From positions 126,564 to 190,563 of the forward strand of contig NZ_BMTF01000005.1 of assembly GCF_014649535.1 (NCBI RefSeq): 64,000 bases of DNA, given 5' to 3'. Source of the stretch: Streptomyces gelaticus. GTDB lineage: Bacteria; Actinomycetota; Actinomycetes; Streptomycetales; Streptomycetaceae. Below the pieces are notes generated by a model. It searched no databases, was not told the origin of the DNA, and saw nothing but the letters and a program-made list of their open reading frames with translations. A program made the position numbers and the translations under genes. Shown here piece after piece: positions 61,618 through 64,000 of this stretch. How positions within the stretch are numbered: the stretch's first letter is position 1; the number at the start of each line of letters is the position of its first letter.

Positions 61618-62658
61618 ATGAGTATCGCCACCGCATCGCCCGAGCAGCGCGCCGCCGAGCTGGAGGCGCGAATCCGGCAGGCCCCGGAGAGGTTCCGGGT
61701 GATGACCGGGGACCGGCCCACCGGGCCCCTGCACCTCGGGCACTACTTCGGCACCCTCCACAACCGCGTCCGGCTCCAGGAGCTCGGGGTGGACGTCTTC
61801 GTGATCATCGCCGACTACCAGGTGCTCACCGACCGGGACGTCGCCGACCGGCTCGGCGAGTACATGGAGGGGATGCTGCTGGACTACCTGGCCGTCGGGA
61901 TCGACCCGGCACGTTCGACGGTCTTCAACCACAGCGCCGTGCCCGCGCTCAACCAGCTGATGCTGCCGTTCCTGAGCCTGGTCTCCGTCGCCGAGCTGAA
62001 CCGCAACCCCACCGTCAAGGACGAGATCGTGCACTCCCGGCAGGCAGCGGTCAGCGGGCTGATGTTCACGTATCCCGTGCACCAGGCCGCCGACATCCTG
62101 TTCTGCAAGGGCAACCTGGTGCCGGTCGGGCAGGACCAGCTGCCGCACCTCGAAGTCACGCGGACCGTCGCCCGGCGCTTCAACGAGCGGTACGGGGCGG
62201 TCTTCCCGGAACCGGACGCGCTGCTCTCCGAAGCGCCGCTCCTTCTCGGCACCGACGGCACCAAGATGAGCAAGAGCCGGGGGAACTCCATCGCGCTGGG
62301 CGCCGACGCGGACGAGACCGCCCGGCTGATCAAGGGGGCGAAGACGGATGCCGAGCGGTACATCACGTACGACCCCGAGAATCGGCCCGGGGTGTCCTCG
62401 CTGGTGCTGCTGGCGGCGCTCTGTCTGGACCGGGACCCGCATGCCGTGGCCGAGGAGATCGGCGGGGGCGGCGCGGCCGCGCTCAAGCGGATCGTGACCG
62501 AGGCGGTCAACAGCCGGATGGCGCCGATCCGGGCCCGGCGGGCCGAGTACGCACGGGACATGGGGTACGTGCGGTCGGTGCTCCGGGCCGGGAACGAGCG
62601 CGCCAACGAGATCGCCGCGGCGACGCTGGACGAGGTACGAGGGGTGATGGGGGCGTGA
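61618..62658 (+). CDS. trpS: Tryptophanyl-tRNA synthetase
   Basis: A 346-aa class I synthetase that charges tRNA-Trp. The N-terminal Rossmann core has GDRPTGPLHLGHYFGTLHNR (HIGH-like) and GTDGTKMSKSRGNSIAL (KMSKS). The C-terminal helical domain ends NEIAAATLDEVRGVMG. Streptomyces often has two TrpRS: a housekeeping one and an auxiliary, indolmycin-resistant one whose expression is controlled by attenuation. The attenuator here argues that this is the auxiliary type. The ATG at 61618 is preceded by GAGGAGAGAAA. Drug resistance is inferred, not shown. Confidence 0.93.
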   Translation: MSIATASPEQRAAELEARIRQAPERFRVMTGDRPTGPLHLGHYFGTLHNRVRLQELGVDVFVIIADYQVLTDRDVADRLGEYMEGMLLDYLAVGIDPARSTVFNHSAVPALNQLMLPFLSLVSVAELNRNPTVKDEIVHSRQAAVSGLMFTYPVHQAADILFCKGNLVPVGQDQLPHLEVTRTVARRFNERYGAVFPEPDALLSEAPLLLGTDGTKMSKSRGNSIALGADADETARLIKGAKTDAERYITYDPENRPGVSSLVLLAALCLDRDPHAVAEEIGGGGAAALKRIVTEAVNSRMAPIRARRAEYARDMGYVRSVLRAGNERANEIAAATLDEVRGVMGA

Positions 62659-62700
62659 TCCGGCTCGATCTTTGGCCTCGGGGTCCGGACGAGCCCTCGT

Positions 62701-62726
62701 ACTGATCACTCGCACTGATCACTCGC
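62701..62726. repeat. 13-bp direct tandem repeat
   Basis: ACTGATCACTCGC occurs twice head to tail about 40 bases after the trpS stop. It contains TGATCA, a short palindrome. Its function is unknown. Confidence 0.8.
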
Positions 62727-62750
62727 ACAGGTAACTGCCTTACGCGCGGG

Positions 62751-62810
62751 CGGCCTTCGGCTGAGCATGTGATCCGACCGAGGAACACGCAACGCTCAGC
62801 ACGAAGGCCG
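62751..62810. terminator. Inverted repeat between convergent genes
   Basis: CGGCCTTCGGCTGAGC (62751-62766) pairs with GCTCAGCACGAAGGCCG (62794-62810), with one bulged base and a 27-base loop. It lies between trpS and the convergent hydrolase gene and probably terminates at least one of them. Confidence 0.5.
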
Positions 62811-62848
62811 TGATCCGGATGCAGCACGTCCCCCGCAGGGCTGAAGAA

Positions 62849-64000
62849 TCATGTGAGCCCGGAGCTGCGGGGGAGCACCAGTGCCGAGTCCGTGTGGAGC
62901 GTGATGCGCACCGGCGCGAAGGTGGTGGCGTTCACGGGCGGCTCCCCGGTGCCGGGATTCCGGGCGTAGCGGGGATGGGCGCCTCCGCTGATCTGCCAGC
63001 GCACGCGGTGACCGACGGCGAAGCGATGGGCGGTGGCGCTCATCGGCACTGTGACCTGCGAGGGAACGTGTTCAGTCGTTCGAAGCCGGCCCAGTCCGTC
63101 ACAGATGTTGACGGAGCGGCCTCGCGGGTCCACGTCGCACAGGCGGGTGAAGACATCGGCGTGGCCGGTGTCCGTGGAGATGCTCAGCCGGGCGGAGACC
63201 GGGCCCACGATGTCCAGCGGCTCGGTCAGTGGGGGACTGGTGAATGTCAGGACGTCGTCCCGGGCTTCCAGGCTGCTGTTGTCGCGTGGGCCGGCGGTGC
63301 GGGAGAGCAGCGGGCCGCCGAGGGACGGGGTGGGGTCGGCCGGGTCGTAGCGGAATGAGGTCAGGGGTGCGGCGTCCGTGGGGGCCTGCCGGGTGAGATG
63401 CCCGCCCGGGGCGGGGCACCACGAGGTGGCGGCCGCGGCCGGCGGCCACTCGTCGAGGTCCCGCCAGGCGACTTCGCCGCCGATGTGCACGCGCACCGCG
63501 GTCGGGCGCAGGCCGGAGGGGTCGGCGCACAGGTGGGCGCGCAGCCAGGCGAGGCTCTCGGCGAACACCTCGGGCCATCCCTGTTGCAGGGCGGAGGTGT
63601 GGGTCCAGGGGCCGACGAGCAGAGCGGTCTCGCATCCGGCCCGACGCAGCCGGTCGTACTGCTCGAAGCTCTGGTCGACCAGCGCATCATGCCATCCGGT
63701 GATCAGAGCCGTGGGCACGCCGAGCCGCTCTGCCGACTCCGCCAGCGATGCGCCGCGCCAGTACGTGTCCTTGGGATCGGGGTGCGTCATCACGTCGTCC
63801 AGCCAGGGCACCTCGCCCCCGAGGGCGGACACGTACGCCCCGCGCAAGGGCCGCGCGGTGGTGACGTCACGCAGGCGGCGCTGAAGGCGCAGCGTTGCCC
63901 TGAGGAACGGTCCCATGCCCTGGTGCTGGTAGGTCATGCCCACACCGACGGCGAGGGCGTTCTCCAGGCGCAGCGCACCGTCTGCGTGGAACAGGGCGTG
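62849..64000 (-). CDS. CocE/NonD-type X-prolyl dipeptidase-like hydrolase (N-terminus cut by window edge)
   Basis: About 384 visible codons, open to the right edge; the true start lies beyond 64000, so the N-terminus with the nucleophile Ser is missing here. The visible part holds the rest of the alpha/beta-hydrolase domain (ALITGWHDALVDQSFEQYDR with the acid Asp, GPWTHTSALQQ with the catalytic His) and the C-terminal jelly-roll (DVLTFTSPPLTEPLDIVGPV, HRVRWQISGGAHPRYARNPG). The family cleaves ester or peptide bonds, cocaine esterase being one member. The substrate is unknown. Confidence 0.88.
   Translation of the reverse strand, partial: HALFHADGALRLENALAVGVGMTYQHQGMGPFLRATLRLQRRLRDVTTARPLRGAYVSALGGEVPWLDDVMTHPDPKDTYWRGASLAESAERLGVPTALITGWHDALVDQSFEQYDRLRRAGCETALLVGPWTHTSALQQGWPEVFAESLAWLRAHLCADPSGLRPTAVRVHIGGEVAWRDLDEWPPAAAATSWCPAPGGHLTRQAPTDAAPLTSFRYDPADPTPSLGGPLLSRTAGPRDNSSLEARDDVLTFTSPPLTEPLDIVGPVSARLSISTDTGHADVFTRLCDVDPRGRSVNICDGLGRLRTTEHVPSQVTVPMSATAHRFAVGHRVRWQISGGAHPRYARNPGTGEPPVNATTFAPVRITLHTDSALVLPRSSGLT

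Noticed and set aside
1..64000. tRNA, rRNA, CRISPR arrays and insertion sequences
   Set aside because: No tRNA cloverleaf, rRNA stretch, repeat-spacer array or transposase was recognised on either strand by eye. A tRNAscan or ISfinder run would be decisive.

Overview
The window looks like a chromosomal segment of a Streptomyces or very close relative. Third codon positions are almost all G or C, GTG and even TTG starts are common, many genes overlap by four bases, and typical Streptomyces families are present: a WhiJ-type cluster of a DUF5753 regulator, DUF397 proteins and an anti-sigma-like ATPase, an AfsR-like SARP regulator, a K15-type DD-peptidase, and Uma2 and DUF2630 proteins. A perfect 14-bp copy of the Streptomyces ParB site (parS, 15654-15667) and a one-mismatch copy (32479-32492), together with bkd, aspS and metG, suggest a position in the origin-proximal core of the chromosome. 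The link to oriC is an inference.

Layout. 1-4.6 kb: the edge of a NarL-type response regulator, divergent from a three-gene branched-chain 2-oxoacid dehydrogenase operon (bkdABC). 4.6-8.0 kb: a WhiJ-like cluster with two intact DUF397 genes and one wrecked copy, plus a dihydrofolate-reductase-like and a VOC protein. 8-10.4 kb: a PAP2 phosphatase, then a PadR regulator with a membrane protein. 10.5-18 kb: a K15-like DD-peptidase, GntR regulator plus MFS exporter, a mycothiol-enzyme-like DinB-fold protein, a nitrilase, parS, a LURP-one protein and a thioredoxin/NHL protein. 18-30 kb: SARP regulator, M18 aminopeptidase, Uma2, acyl-CoA dehydrogenase, SseB, a broken pirin gene, an AI-2E-type transporter and a multidomain PP2C phosphatase. 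30.5-39 kb: aspS, then a four-gene MacAB-like export operon (lipoprotein, adaptor, ATPase, permease) divergent from a two-component system with its own lipoprotein. 39-49 kb: two secreted proteins, an L,D-transpeptidase lipoprotein, Uma2, metG, a second two-component system, a VWA protein with a very long acidic linker, a secreted protein and an S4 RNA-binding protein. 49-58.4 kb: FUSC exporter, DUF2630, an oxidoreductase, membrane proteins, a universal stress protein, a flavin reductase/LLM monooxygenase pair and an FtsW/RodA-family protein.

58.4-64 kb is different: it holds three decayed genes (Fic, MDMPI C-terminus, SnoaL-like), an SMI1/KNR4 protein and a second anti-sigma-like ATPase. It also holds a tryptophanyl-tRNA synthetase gene preceded by a 13-codon leader with tandem Trp codons and a terminator. 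This has the architecture of a ribosome-mediated attenuator and is the most interesting regulatory element in the window. A truncated CocE-type hydrolase closes the window.

Protein identities come from reading motifs and from memory of the families; no database search was run.
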